A stretch of DNA of 64,000 nt from Thermus tengchongensis (GCF_021462405.1 NZ_JAKEDU010000001.1:1-64000); one strand, 5' to 3'; numbered from the stretch's first letter, positions 40,592 through 48,865 are shown. The notes: generated by a model not told the origin, from the sequence alone. Numbers and translations are program-made.

Positions 40592-40861
40592 GTGGACCCC
40601 CGCCTGCTGGCCCTCCTTTCCGGCGTGCTTTTGGGCACGGTGAGCGAAAGCAGCCTGGCCCCTGCCCTCCCCCTCCTGGCCCGCGTCCACCACGTGGGGC
40701 CAGAAGCGGCCCAGGGAGCGGTGTCCCTGGGCCTTCTGGGCGCGGCCTTGGCGTACCTGCCCGTGGCCGGGTTGGCGAGCCGCATAGGAGCCCAGCGCCT
40801 GTTCCGGCTGGGTTTGGTGCTGCACGGGGCTTTGGCCCTTACGGAAGAAAGACGCTGCTAG
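40592..40861 (+). pseudogene. Truncated MFS transporter (N-terminal helices only)
   Basis: 89 codons. LLALLSGVLLGTVSESSLAPALPLLARVHHVG and VSLGLLGAALAYLPVAGLASRIGAQRLFRLGLVLHGALAL look like the first two helices and the A-loop region of a major-facilitator drug or sugar transporter (normally ~400 residues). The frame ends after LTEERRC where unrelated sequence begins, and no continuation is visible downstream. I read this as the 5' remnant of a transporter cut off when the accessory segment 40862-44200 arrived or by deletion. Confidence 0.6.
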
Positions 40862-40940
40862 GGGTAGCGCATAGCCAAGGAGACAAAGATGCTCGTGATT
40901 AGAGGCGCAAGCCAGCGAGCCCCCCTCTTGCTTGGGGAGT

Positions 40941-40971
40941 TAAGGGATATGTAAGGACGCCCCGGTAGCCT
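40941..40971 (+). promoter_or_regulatory. Promoter with 11-bp-phased TAAGG repeats (lipoprotein 1)
   Basis: TTAAGG and GTAAGG share TAAGG at 40941-40945 and 40952-40956 (11-bp period). Nine nt later comes TAGCCT (40966-40971) as -10, 36 nt before ATG 41007. The same arrangement occurs on the opposite strand at 44027-44057. Confidence 0.55.
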
Positions 40972-41006
40972 CAAAGATGGGGTAGATACCCCAAAGGAGG
41001 TTGGTC

Positions 41007-41552
41007 ATGCAAAGGATGGTGAGGCTTGCGATTTTGGCCGCGCTTCTCGCTGCGTGCAGCATCCCCTTCAACTACACCATCAACGTGGTGCAGTACTTGG
41101 AGGCGGAAGGTACCTTCCAGGTGGGCGCGGGTGGCATCAGCCCCAACCCCAAGACGGTGGGCCCAGTGCAGGTAACCTGGGACCCGGACCCACGGGTGAC
41201 CGTTGCTGGGGCTACCCTGAACTTCAAAGTGTGCTTCACCTCGCTGACACCGGGGGCATCCTTCAGCGGGGATCTTTCCTACGCTGCCTATCTCGGAGGG
41301 AATGATGCAACTCTTTTCCAGGAATCCAACAAAGTAGCCCAGGGCACCAGAGACATCGCTGGCCTTAGCAATGGGCAGGTGTGCACTGAAGGACAAGCTT
41401 CATTGACGGAAAGCCAGTTGGCGGCCATACGCAGCGGAACCTTTTTCGTCGGGGCCAGAATCTCTGGGACTGCCATAAGCAACCAGGAGGCCACCATTCG
41501 CTACCGGGCAGAGGTTTTCGATCTTCGGATTTCTGGTTCGGTGCGGCCCTAA
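41007..41552 (+). CDS. Lipoprotein of unknown function
   Basis: 181 residues from ATG 41007 (AAGGAGGTTGGTC upstream). Signal ends in lipobox LLAACS. The mature protein is beta-rich (VQVTWDPDPRVTVAGATLNFKV, GSFFVGARISG-like strand GTFFVGARISGT, YRAEVFDLRISGS) and contains two further Cys (in KVCFTS and GQVCTEG) that could form a disulfide. Codon use is visibly less G/C-biased than in the flanking metabolic genes, suggesting an accessory origin. No family recognised. Its promoter resembles that of the large lipoprotein at 41996-44002. Confidence 0.7.
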   Translation: MQRMVRLAILAALLAACSIPFNYTINVVQYLEAEGTFQVGAGGISPNPKTVGPVQVTWDPDPRVTVAGATLNFKVCFTSLTPGASFSGDLSYAAYLGGNDATLFQESNKVAQGTRDIAGLSNGQVCTEGQASLTESQLAAIRSGTFFVGARISGTAISNQEATIRYRAEVFDLRISGSVRP

Positions 41553-41571
41553 GTGCCCATGCCCGAAGGCT

Positions 41572-41597
41572 GCCCCATCGGCCCTTGCCGATGGGGC
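41572..41597 (+). terminator. Hairpin after lipoprotein 1
   Basis: GCCCCATCGGC / GCCGATGGGGC, perfect 11-bp stem with a 4-nt loop, 19 nt after the stop. No T run follows. A second related inverted pair, CCCATCGG (41620-41627) and CCGATGGG (41642-41649), lies just downstream. Confidence 0.55.
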
Positions 41598-41683
41598 TTG
41601 CCCGTGGTCTTTGCCTGGGCCCATCGGGGGCCGAGGGATTTCCGATGGGAGCCGGGGCTGTAGCTTGAGGTAGTGGCCCCTCC

Positions 41684-41860
41684 TTATGCCGAAGGCTTCC
41701 CCGGGTGGGGGGTCAAGATCCAGACTGCGCCCGTGACGAAACCGTCGCCGGAGCAGTAGAGGGTAGAGCAATCGTCTTCCTGGTTAGAGGGGAGATAGAG
41801 CCTGAGGAAGGACTCTGAGCAGATCCCCTCCGCCAGCGAGGTATGCCCGTACCTGAGCAC
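41684..41860 (-). pseudogene. Probable C-terminal remnant of a secreted/lipoprotein gene
   Basis: Within the 443-bp stretch 41553-41995 between two lipoprotein genes, one leftward frame reads like a protein end: VLRYGHTSLAEGICSESF, LRLYLPSNQEDDCSTLYC, SGDGFVTGAVWILTP, stop at 41684-41686. It has no start codon context; the frame extends upstream through the hairpin at 41860-41887 to a stop near 41966. The segment is compositionally like the neighbouring lipoproteins. Interpretation as a decayed paralogue is tentative. The rest of the stretch holds hairpins only. Confidence 0.35.
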
Positions 41861-41887
41861 CCCGTCGTGGCTTGCGCCACGACGGGG
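41860..41887 (-). terminator. Perfect 12-bp hairpin after lipoprotein 2
   Basis: CCCCGTCGTGGC / GCCACGACGGGG with loop TTGC, 109 nt beyond the stop of the large lipoprotein gene in its reading direction. No T run on either side, so termination strength is uncertain. Confidence 0.5.
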
Positions 41888-41995
41888 GCCCCAAAGAGGC
41901 CATGAGCACGCCGCTTTGGCCTTGGCCAGTGGGGCAACCTTTGCGTGCGGGTACTTAACCCGTCGCTTCTACACGGTACCACCCCTCCCCTGGAC

Positions 41996-44002
41996 CTAGC
42001 GGAGTCTAGCCAGGAAGCCTTTCCCATCTAGCTGTCCGCCCACATACAGCTCGTTTCCATGACGCAGGATAAACTCTACATCATCCGCCGAGGTCCCGGT
42101 CTGGCCCAGGACCACGGTTCTCCGCCTGCTAAGCCCGTCCTGCCCCCACGACTGCGGGGGGCTTTCCTCAGGAGCGCCCACTTGGAGAAGTAGCCTGCCC
42201 CCCTCATTTCGCCAGTCGGCGTTCACCACCCCTCCGTCCACAAAGGCCGCAAAAAAGTAAGTGTTCAGGTTGTTCAAGTGCGCCGAGTTTGGCGGGGGTG
42301 CGAGCGGCTGGCCCGTTTCCGTATTCAGGAAGGGGACGGACCACCAATACCACGACTTAAATGCCAGCCGCTGCGCCCCCTCATCCACATCAAAGGCCCT
42401 GGCTGCGTAGGCTAGAGCGCGGCAGGGGGTGGTCAAACGGCAGGAGGAGGGACTACCCCAATAGAAATACCAACCGGATGGCGTGTGATCGCCCTTCCAA
42501 AACCAGGCGAGGCCCAGGTCAGAACCCCGCAGGCGGAGCACGGTTGCCGCTCCGCTCACGTGGAAAACTTCCGTCGGGCGACCGTCTCTGATCTCGGTCT
42601 CAAACCACGCTTTTTGCTGCCTGGAAAGGAGCACGTAGAGGCGGTCTCCCACGAGGCGCATCCCCGCGGGGGCGGAGTTCAGGGCCACATTAGCATCTGA
42701 ATCCTGGCAAGCGCTGTCCTCCCCTGCTTGCTCGGCGGTGGCCTGGTAGGAAGCCTGGAGGCTCCCCCTCATGTCGTACCGGTCCACGAAGGCCCTAAAC
42801 CCCTCTTTGCTACCGCCGCAAAGGTCTGTTCGGTAGAGGCCGCCCCCCACGTAGAGGTTCTGGCCGTCCGCGGCCAGGGCCGTGACCAACCCGCGGGCTT
42901 GGAGGGAGAATCCCGTGGGGGCCCCGTCCCGGTAGGCCTTAACCTGAGAGGGACCGTAACCCCCTGGGGTGGCTGCCAAGTAGAGGTTCCCTGCGGGGTC
43001 TAGGGTGGAAGCGATAAAGCCCCACGCCGCCGTACCCGATTCCCGCACCCACCACAAGGGAGTTCCGTCCTTTCGCAGGCACCAGGCCAGGGGATCGCGA
43101 TCGGCCCCGTAAGTCCCCCCCACGGCGCACACCATCCCCTGGTTGGCCGCCCCCTCCCAGAAAACGCTGGGCTCGGGGAAGACTTGGAGCCACAAGGGAT
43201 CCACGCGCCTTATGCTGTAGGGATTGCTATTACCCAAAACGTTCGCCCCCACCCGCGCCCGGAACGTCACATACGCCCTCTGGGAAAGCACGGCAAAGTC
43301 CAAACCCCTGGGCCAGAGCCCCGCCACCTCAGCAGAGGCCTGGTACCCGCCTTGGTCCGGGGTCAGCGCAAACGCGCCACCATCCTGCCAGTCCGTGGAG
43401 GGCACGAGCCGATTTCCATCCCAGGTGGAAAAGCGATACTCAAGCCGGACCTCCCCGGGGGGAGGACCACCTTCCACCCGGAGGAAGCCGCGAATGGGAA
43501 CGGCATTGGGCAACGCTGCAAACGCCTGGCTGTTGGCGTTGTTGTCAAAGGCAAAGGTGTACATGGGAGCCCGTAGGTTGGCCTGCAGGGAAACCTCAAG
43601 CTCAGGGGAGGAAGTTGCTCCGCCGCACCTCACTCCCACCTTGAGGCTCACGGTCCCTAAGGGAGCATCGGGTGCCACCGATAGGGTAACGACCTTTTCT
43701 ACGCGACCCCTTGGCGGTATTTGAAGGGTTGTCCTTGTCGGACTCAAGCGCAGCCAGGAGGGAGGCTGCTGTCCCTGGAGCACACTCAACTCCACCTCCC
43801 CCTGGAACCCCCTCTCGGAAACCAAAGCCAGGGTAAGAAGGAGCGTTTGGCCCTGGTAAAGATCCGGGTTGCTGGGCTCTACCCCTGCGAGCCGAAGGTC
43901 ACCGCAAGCCCCAGCGTTCCCTCCACCAGAACCCCCCGAGCCTCCGCATGCCGAAAGGAGGAGGGAAAGGAGAAGGCCTAAGGTCCAAATAGCCCTAAGC
44001 AT
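41996..44002 (-). CDS. Large lipoprotein with Ig-like and repeat-rich beta domains
   Basis: 668 residues from ATG 44000-44002 (GGGAGGTGATC upstream); the longer frame to 44107 is unlikely because MLRAIWTLGLLLSLLLSAC is a classical lipoprotein signal, followed by a Gly/Ser linker. An Ig/fibronectin-like domain (about 30-130: NPDLYQGQTLLLTLALVS, VEKVVTLSVAPDAPLGTVSLKVGV) leads to a second beta domain. From about residue 270 come propeller-like strands (TLDPAGNLYLAAT, ALAADGQNLYVGGGLY, LRHGNELYVGGQLDGKG). Eight or more Cys residues occur. Function unknown; surface-exposed binding or monitoring protein is a guess. Confidence 0.7.
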   Translation of the reverse strand: MLRAIWTLGLLLSLLLSACGGSGGSGGGNAGACGDLRLAGVEPSNPDLYQGQTLLLTLALVSERGFQGEVELSVLQGQQPPSWLRLSPTRTTLQIPPRGRVEKVVTLSVAPDAPLGTVSLKVGVRCGGATSSPELEVSLQANLRAPMYTFAFDNNANSQAFAALPNAVPIRGFLRVEGGPPPGEVRLEYRFSTWDGNRLVPSTDWQDGGAFALTPDQGGYQASAEVAGLWPRGLDFAVLSQRAYVTFRARVGANVLGNSNPYSIRRVDPLWLQVFPEPSVFWEGAANQGMVCAVGGTYGADRDPLAWCLRKDGTPLWWVRESGTAAWGFIASTLDPAGNLYLAATPGGYGPSQVKAYRDGAPTGFSLQARGLVTALAADGQNLYVGGGLYRTDLCGGSKEGFRAFVDRYDMRGSLQASYQATAEQAGEDSACQDSDANVALNSAPAGMRLVGDRLYVLLSRQQKAWFETEIRDGRPTEVFHVSGAATVLRLRGSDLGLAWFWKGDHTPSGWYFYWGSPSSCRLTTPCRALAYAARAFDVDEGAQRLAFKSWYWWSVPFLNTETGQPLAPPPNSAHLNNLNTYFFAAFVDGGVVNADWRNEGGRLLLQVGAPEESPPQSWGQDGLSRRRTVVLGQTGTSADDVEFILRHGNELYVGGQLDGKGFLARLR

Positions 44003-44026
44003 GCCGCAGATCACCTCCCACCTCTC

Positions 44027-44057
44027 ACAGTAGCCCTCCCCCCTTACAAGGGCCTTA
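44027..44057 (-). promoter_or_regulatory. Promoter with 11-bp-phased TGTAAGG repeats (lipoprotein 2)
   Basis: Leftward: TGTAAGG twice with an 11-bp period (their TAAGG cores are the complement of 44053-44057 and 44042-44046), 9 nt, then TACTGT (44027-44032) as -10, 24 nt before the ATG. Spacing matches the site at 40941-40971 exactly. The stretch 44033-44200 otherwise shows nothing recognisable. Confidence 0.55.
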
Positions 44058-44200
44058 CAGACCAAACCGGCACCTCTCCCCCAGCCTTGGGAGGTATCCC
44101 ATTGCAACGACCTCCACGGCCCCTATTGGGATGCGGAAAAACCCTTTGCGACCCCACCCCGAGGCACCGCCCATCCTTGAAGGGCAACGCCCCGCAGGCC

Positions 44201-44617
44201 CTACTCCCCGGCCCTCCAGCGCTCCCTAAGCCGGGCGAAGATCTCCGCCACCTTGGCCTTGGGCAGGATCACCTGCTCCGTGCGCCCCCGGCCGATCAGG
44301 TCCCCCAGCTCGTTGTAGGCCACCATGCTGGCGTGCACCCGGTTTCCCTCGGTGCCCTCGTGCCGGGCCACGATCCGCACCCGCATCCCCGGCAGGGCCG
44401 AGGCCAGGTGGCGCACCTCCACGTAGCTGCCGATCCCCTCCTCCCCTTCCTCCAAAAAGGGAAGGATGATCTTGCGCCCGGCCAACTCCATGTGCTTGGC
44501 CATCCAGTAGGTGGCGTAGACCGGGTGCACGGGGCCGAGCTCCTCGAAGTCCACGGTCATCGCCTCGGTGACCACGGTTTCGAACGTGGCCTCAAACCCG
44601 ATGGGGATAGGGCGCAT
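44201..44617 (-). CDS. FlK-like hotdog thioesterase
   Basis: 138 residues. Hotdog fold of the fluoroacetyl-CoA-thioesterase-like group: [25 protein letters not shown] (central helix), [22 protein letters not shown] (strand pair with E and H) and [25 protein letters not shown]. Probably hydrolyses a short or aromatic acyl-CoA. It is the last gene of the liv-paa operon, starting 3 nt after the paaK stop. Together with PaaI it brackets a CoA ligase, suggesting protection against CoA sequestration. Confidence 0.82.
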   Translation of the reverse strand: MRPIPIGFEATFETVVTEAMTVDFEELGPVHPVYATYWMAKHMELAGRKIILPFLEEGEEGIGSYVEVRHLASALPGMRVRIVARHEGTEGNRVHASMVAYNELGDLIGRGRTEQVILPKAKVAEIFARLRERWRAGE

Positions 44618-44620
44618 GGT

Positions 44621-45958
44621 CTACTTCCTCAGGTCCAACACCCGGCGGAGCTTGCCCCCCTCGCTCCTGGGGGCCTCCCCGGGGGCCAGGAGGGTGACCC
44701 GCATGCTCACGCCGATGGTGTCCTTGATCTTGTGGGCCACCTTCTCCCGGAGGGCGTGGAGGCGGTGGTCCGCCTCGATGACCTCGTCGGAAAGGGCTTT
44801 GCGCCCGATCTCCTGGAAGAAGGCCTCGGAAACCTCCACCTTGAGCTCGGCCTCGTCCAGGGTGCCCTCCCGCCGCACCACGATCTGGTAGTAGGGCTCC
44901 ACCTCGGGAATGCCCAGGAGGACCGCCTCCACCTGCGTGGGGTAGACGTTCACCCCGCGGATGATGAGCATGTCGTCGGTGCGGCCCAGGATGGGGCCCA
45001 TGCGCACGTGGGTGCGGCCGCAGGAGCAGGCCTCGTAGGTGAGGAAGGTGAGGTCCCCGGTCCAGTACCGCAAAAGGGGCATGGCCTCCTTGGTGAGGGT
45101 GGTGAAGACCAAGACCCCCACCTTGCCCTCCGGGAGGGGCTCCCCCGTGTCCGGGTCCACCACCTCGGGGAGGAAGTGGTCCTCCCAGATGTGGCTTCCC
45201 TGGCGCTCCTCCACGCACTCGTTGGCCACCCCGGGACCGATGATCTCCGAGAGGCCGTAGATGTTGGTGCTCCTCACCCCAAGCCCCTCGTCCACCTGCT
45301 TCCGGATGGCCTCGGTCCAGGGCTCAGCGCCCAGCACGGCGTATTCCAAGGATAGCTCCTCCGGGGAAACCCCCCGCTTCCGGAACTCCTCCGCCAGGGT
45401 CTGGGCGTAGGAAGGGGTGCAGGAGATGACCTCGGGGCGGAAGTCTTGGATGAGCATGAGCTGGCGCTCGGTCATGCCGCCGGAGACCGGCACCACCGTC
45501 ATCCCCAGGGCCTCGGCCCCTGCGTGCAGGCCCAAGCCCCCGGTGAAGAGGCCGTAGCCGTAGGCGTTGTGGAGCATCATCCCCGGCTTAGCCCCCGCCG
45601 CCGCCAGGGAGCGGGCCACCACCTCGGCGAAAATCTGCAGGTCCTTCTTGGTGTAGCCCACCACCGTGGGCTTGCCGGTGGTGCCGCTACTGGCATGGAT
45701 GCGGGCTACCTCCTCCCGGGGCACGGCGAAGAGGCCGAAGGGATAGTTCTCCCGGAGGTGGTCCTTCCGGGTGAAGGGGAGCCGGGGCAGGTCCTCGAGG
45801 GTCCGCACCCCCTTGGGGTCCACCCCCGCTTCGTCCAGAAGCCTGCGGTAAAAGGGCACCCGCTCGTACACATAGGCCACCACGGCCCTAAGCCTTTCCT
45901 CCTGCAAACCCCTAAGCCTTTCCCTGGACAGGGTTTCCAATTCCGGTTGGTACATCAT
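44621..45958 (-). CDS. paaK: Phenylacetate-CoA ligase
   Basis: 445 residues from ATG 45956-45958 (GGAGGAGGAGGG upstream), overlapping the paaI stop. AMP-forming ligase: ASSGTTGKPTVVGYTKKDL (P-loop-like motif), NAYGYGLFTGGLGLHAGAEALG, YGLSEIIGPGVANEC and RTDDMLIIRGVNVYPTQVE, the PaaK-specific C-terminal signature. Activates phenylacetate or hydroxyphenylacetate to the CoA ester. The product is the effector of PaaR in Thermus, which fits the operator found upstream of this operon. Confidence 0.93.
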   Translation of the reverse strand: MMYQPELETLSRERLRGLQEERLRAVVAYVYERVPFYRRLLDEAGVDPKGVRTLEDLPRLPFTRKDHLRENYPFGLFAVPREEVARIHASSGTTGKPTVVGYTKKDLQIFAEVVARSLAAAGAKPGMMLHNAYGYGLFTGGLGLHAGAEALGMTVVPVSGGMTERQLMLIQDFRPEVISCTPSYAQTLAEEFRKRGVSPEELSLEYAVLGAEPWTEAIRKQVDEGLGVRSTNIYGLSEIIGPGVANECVEERQGSHIWEDHFLPEVVDPDTGEPLPEGKVGVLVFTTLTKEAMPLLRYWTGDLTFLTYEACSCGRTHVRMGPILGRTDDMLIIRGVNVYPTQVEAVLLGIPEVEPYYQIVVRREGTLDEAELKVEVSEAFFQEIGRKALSDEVIEADHRLHALREKVAHKIKDTIGVSMRVTLLAPGEAPRSEGGKLRRVLDLRK

Positions 45959-46383
45959 CCCTCCTCCTCCCATCCAGAGTTCTGCCCGGAAGGTACCCCT
46001 TCCCCTGCACCGGGAAAAGCATCCCCTCCCAGGCGAAACACCGTTCCCGTGAATAAGGCCACCAGTTTCCCCTCGGACACCACCTCCACCCGGTAGGTGG
46101 CGGTGCGCCGGGAGAGGTTCACCTCCTTGGCCCTAGCCTCCACCCAGGCCCCGGCGGTCGCGGGACGGAAGTAGTCCATGCGGCAGGAGAGGGCCACCGC
46201 CGGCCCCCGGGCGTTGGAGGCCAGGGCGAAGGCGCTGTCCGCCAGGGTGTAGAGGAAGCCCCCGTGGGCGGTGCCGTGGAGGTTCAGGTGGCTCTCCCCC
46301 ACCACCCCGGCCACCACCGCCTCCCCCGGGGCCAGGTGCCGGACCTCGAGGCCCAAAGCCGCCATGAAGGGATCGGGCCTCAT
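45955..46383 (-). CDS. paaI: PaaI-type thioesterase
   Basis: 142 residues. Hotdog fold with HLNLHGTAHGGFLYTLADSAFALASN (catalytic Asp/Gly-Gly region of PaaI) and SCRMDYFRPATAGAWVEARAKEV. It hydrolyses (hydroxy)phenylacetyl-CoA and related dead-end esters. ATGA overlaps link it to livF upstream and paaK downstream. The C-terminal tail (about 120-142, PGAGEGVPSGQNSGWEEEG) is polar and probably disordered. Confidence 0.9.
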   Translation of the reverse strand: MRPDPFMAALGLEVRHLAPGEAVVAGVVGESHLNLHGTAHGGFLYTLADSAFALASNARGPAVALSCRMDYFRPATAGAWVEARAKEVNLSRRTATYRVEVVSEGKLVALFTGTVFRLGGDAFPGAGEGVPSGQNSGWEEEG

Positions 46384-47111
46384 CCCTCCTCCACCTCCCG
46401 GGAGAGGCCCAGGTAGGCCTCCACCACCTTGGGGTCCTGGCGCAGGGCCTCCGCCGGGCCCTCCAAGGCCACCTCCCCCGCCTCCAGCACCAGCCCCCAG
46501 TCGGCCAGGGCCAGGGCCACCTTGGCGTTTTGCTCCACCAGGAGCAGGGTGGTGCCCTCCCGCTTCAGCTCCCCCAGGATGCGGTAGATCTCCCGCACCA
46601 TCAGGGGGGCCAGGCCCAAGGAGGGCTCGTCCAGAAGCAGGATCCGGGGCCTGGCCATGAGGGCCCGGCCGATGGCCAGCATCTGCTGCTCCCCCCCCGA
46701 AAGGGTGCCCGCGGGCTGCCGCCTGCGCTCCAAAAGCCGGGGGAAAAGGGCATAGACCCGCTCCAGGTCGGGCCGGAGGTGCTGCCGCTTGCGGAAGCGG
46801 TGGAACCCCCCCAGGAGGAGGTTGTCCTCCACGGAAAGCCCGGGGAAGAGGGCCCGGCCCTCCGGCACCAGCACCAGACCCCGGGAAAGAAGGGCCTCCG
46901 GGCTTCGCCCCCGCACCTCCTCCCCGTCCAGGAAGACCTTCCCCTCCGCCTGGGCCAGGCCCAAGAGCCCCCTCAGCACGCTGGTCTTCCCCGCCCCGTT
47001 GGGGCCGATGAGGGTAAGGGCCTCCCCCTCCCTCAGGGAGAAACTGACCTCCCGCACCGCCTCGAGGGGCCCGTAGCGCACGGTGAGACCCTGAACGGAA
47101 AGGAGACTCAT
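46380..47111 (-). CDS. livF: Branched-chain-type ABC ATPase LivF
   Basis: 243 residues. Walker A GPNGAGKTS, LVLVPEGRALFPGLSVEDNL (LivF Q-loop region), signature LSGGEQQMLAIGRALM, Walker B ILLLDEPSLGLAP, H-loop VEQN. Second ATPase of the HAAT importer with the LivM-LivG fusion. Linkage to paaI/paaK suggests an aromatic acid or aromatic amino-acid substrate rather than leucine; inference. Confidence 0.93.
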   Translation of the reverse strand: MSLLSVQGLTVRYGPLEAVREVSFSLREGEALTLIGPNGAGKTSVLRGLLGLAQAEGKVFLDGEEVRGRSPEALLSRGLVLVPEGRALFPGLSVEDNLLLGGFHRFRKRQHLRPDLERVYALFPRLLERRRQPAGTLSGGEQQMLAIGRALMARPRILLLDEPSLGLAPLMVREIYRILGELKREGTTLLLVEQNAKVALALADWGLVLEAGEVALEGPAEALRQDPKVVEAYLGLSREVEEG

Positions 47112-48865
47112 GCCACCTCCTCCTCTCCCAGGTAGGCCGCCCGGACCAAGGGGTTGCGCTGCACCTCCCGGGGCGTGCCCTCGGCGATCTTCTCGCCGTA
47201 GTTCATCACCACCACCCGGTCCGCCAGGCCCATGATCAGGTCCATGTCGTGGTCCACGATGAGCACCGTGTAGCCCTCCCTGGCCAAGGAGCGGAGGAGG
47301 GAGGCAAGCTCCCGCTTCTCCTGGGCCCTGAGCCCCGCGGCCGGCTCATCCAGGAGGAGTACCTCGGCCCCTGAGGCCAGGAGCCGGGCGATCTCCAAGA
47401 GGCGCTGCTGTCCCACGGAAAGGCGCTCCGCCCGCTCCAGGGCCAAGGACTCCAGGCCCACCCGCCTGAGGGCCCCGTAGGCGGTGGCCAGGGCCCGCTC
47501 CTCCTCCTGGCGGTGCAGGCCCAAAAGCACCTGGGGGAAGCCCGCCCGGGTCCGGGCGAAGGTGCCCAAGGCAGCGTTTTCCAGCACGGTGAGCTCCGGA
47601 AAGAGGTGGGGGTGCTGGAAGGTGCGGCCCAGGCCCAGAAGGTGCACCCGGTGAGGCGGGAGGCCGGTGACCTCCCGCCCGAAGAGGAAGACCCTCCCTC
47701 CATCGGGCACCAAGGTGCCGGTGATCAGGTTGAAGAGGGTGGTCTTGCCCGCCCCGTTGGGGCCGATCAAGGCCAGGATCTCCCCCCGCTTCAGGTCGAA
47801 GGAAACCCCTGCCACCGCCATCAGTCCCCCGAAGGACTTCTGCAGGTCCTGGACCTCCAGAACCACCTCACCCCGGGGGCCTTCGGGGCTCTTGAGGGGA
47901 AGGGGTTCCGCCTTGGGTAGCCCTGGGTCCCGGCTCGGCAGATACCGCTCCACCATGGGCCAGAGGCCCTTGGGGGCCAGGATGAGGATCAGGGCCAGAA
48001 TAAGGCCATAGCCGATGGTCTCGTAGTTGCCCTGCCGCCCCAAGAGGAGGGGCAGGAGGTCCTTTAACCAGTCCTCGAGGCCGGTGAAAAAGGCCGCCCC
48101 CAGCATCACCCCGGGGATGCTCCCCACGCCCCCGGCCACGGCCATCACCAGGTACTTGATGGAGGCCTCCAGGGAAAAGGGCGTGGGATTGACGAAACGC
48201 AGGAAGTGGGCGTACAGGAAACCCGCCAGGCCGGCTATGACCCCTGAGAGCAAAAAGGCTTTGAGCCTGAGGGCTGCCGGGTCCACGCCGAAGCTGGCCG
48301 CCGCCAGGGCATCCCCCCTCAGGGCCAGAAGGGCCCGCCCAATACGGCTTTGGCGCAGGTTGTAAAGGGCCAGGACCAGGAAGACCAGGAGGAAAAGGGT
48401 GAGGAAGGCGTAGCGGAAGCCGGTGTCCAGGGAAATGCCGAAGAGGTGGATCGGGGGAAGATCCGTAAGCCCCGTATGCCCCCCGGTGAGCCCCACCAGG
48501 TTCCCCGCCAGGATGTACAGGGCCACCTGCCAGGCGATGGTGGAAAGAGGGAGAAAGTGCCCCTTTAGCCGTACCGTAAGGGCACCCAGGAGCAAAGCCA
48601 ACAGAAGGGCGGAAAGGAGCCCAGCCCCAAGCCCAAGCCAAGGGGAAAGCCCAACCTTGACCGTGAGGAGGGCGGTGGCATAGGCCCCCATCCCCATGAA
48701 GGCCGCCTGGGCAAAGCTGGTCATGCCCGCCAGGCCGGTGAGCACGTAGAGGGAAAGGGCCACCATGGCGGAAAGGGCGAAGAAGTTCAGGAGGGTGAGG
48801 TAGTAGGGGAAGGGAAACAGGGCCAGGGGCAACAGCAGCAACAAAAACCAGAGGTAGCGCATCAC
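47108..48865 (-). CDS. LivM permease fused to LivG ATPase
   Basis: 585 residues. Residues 1 to about 315 are a LivM permease (MTSFAQAAFMGMGAYATALL, GGHTGLTDLPPI, ALRGDALAAASFGVDPAALRLKAFLLS, AGGVGSIPGVMLGAAFF). After a Pro/Gly linker a LivG ATPase follows: GPNGAGKTT, LGRTFQHPHLFPELTVLEN, LSVGQQRLLEIARLL, VLLLDEPAAGL, VDHDMDLIMGLADR. The GTG start overlaps the livH stop; an ATG follows directly. The fusion gives a 1:1 permease to ATPase unit; LivH and LivF remain separate. Confidence 0.93.
   Translation of the reverse strand: MMRYLWFLLLLLPLALFPFPYYLTLLNFFALSAMVALSLYVLTGLAGMTSFAQAAFMGMGAYATALLTVKVGLSPWLGLGAGLLSALLLALLLGALTVRLKGHFLPLSTIAWQVALYILAGNLVGLTGGHTGLTDLPPIHLFGISLDTGFRYAFLTLFLLVFLVLALYNLRQSRIGRALLALRGDALAAASFGVDPAALRLKAFLLSGVIAGLAGFLYAHFLRFVNPTPFSLEASIKYLVMAVAGGVGSIPGVMLGAAFFTGLEDWLKDLLPLLLGRQGNYETIGYGLILALILILAPKGLWPMVERYLPSRDPGLPKAEPLPLKSPEGPRGEVVLEVQDLQKSFGGLMAVAGVSFDLKRGEILALIGPNGAGKTTLFNLITGTLVPDGGRVFLFGREVTGLPPHRVHLLGLGRTFQHPHLFPELTVLENAALGTFARTRAGFPQVLLGLHRQEEERALATAYGALRRVGLESLALERAERLSVGQQRLLEIARLLASGAEVLLLDEPAAGLRAQEKRELASLLRSLAREGYTVLIVDHDMDLIMGLADRVVVMNYGEKIAEGTPREVQRNPLVRAAYLGEEEVA

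Noticed and set aside
41713-42027. 104-residue leftward frame between the lipoprotein genes
   Set aside because: It overlaps a more protein-like frame (41684-41860), is Ser/Arg-rich shadow-like, and has no ribosome site.
44003-44107. Longer N-terminus of the large lipoprotein
   Set aside because: The extension has no signal features; a textbook lipoprotein signal starts at ATG 44002 behind GGAGGTGATC.
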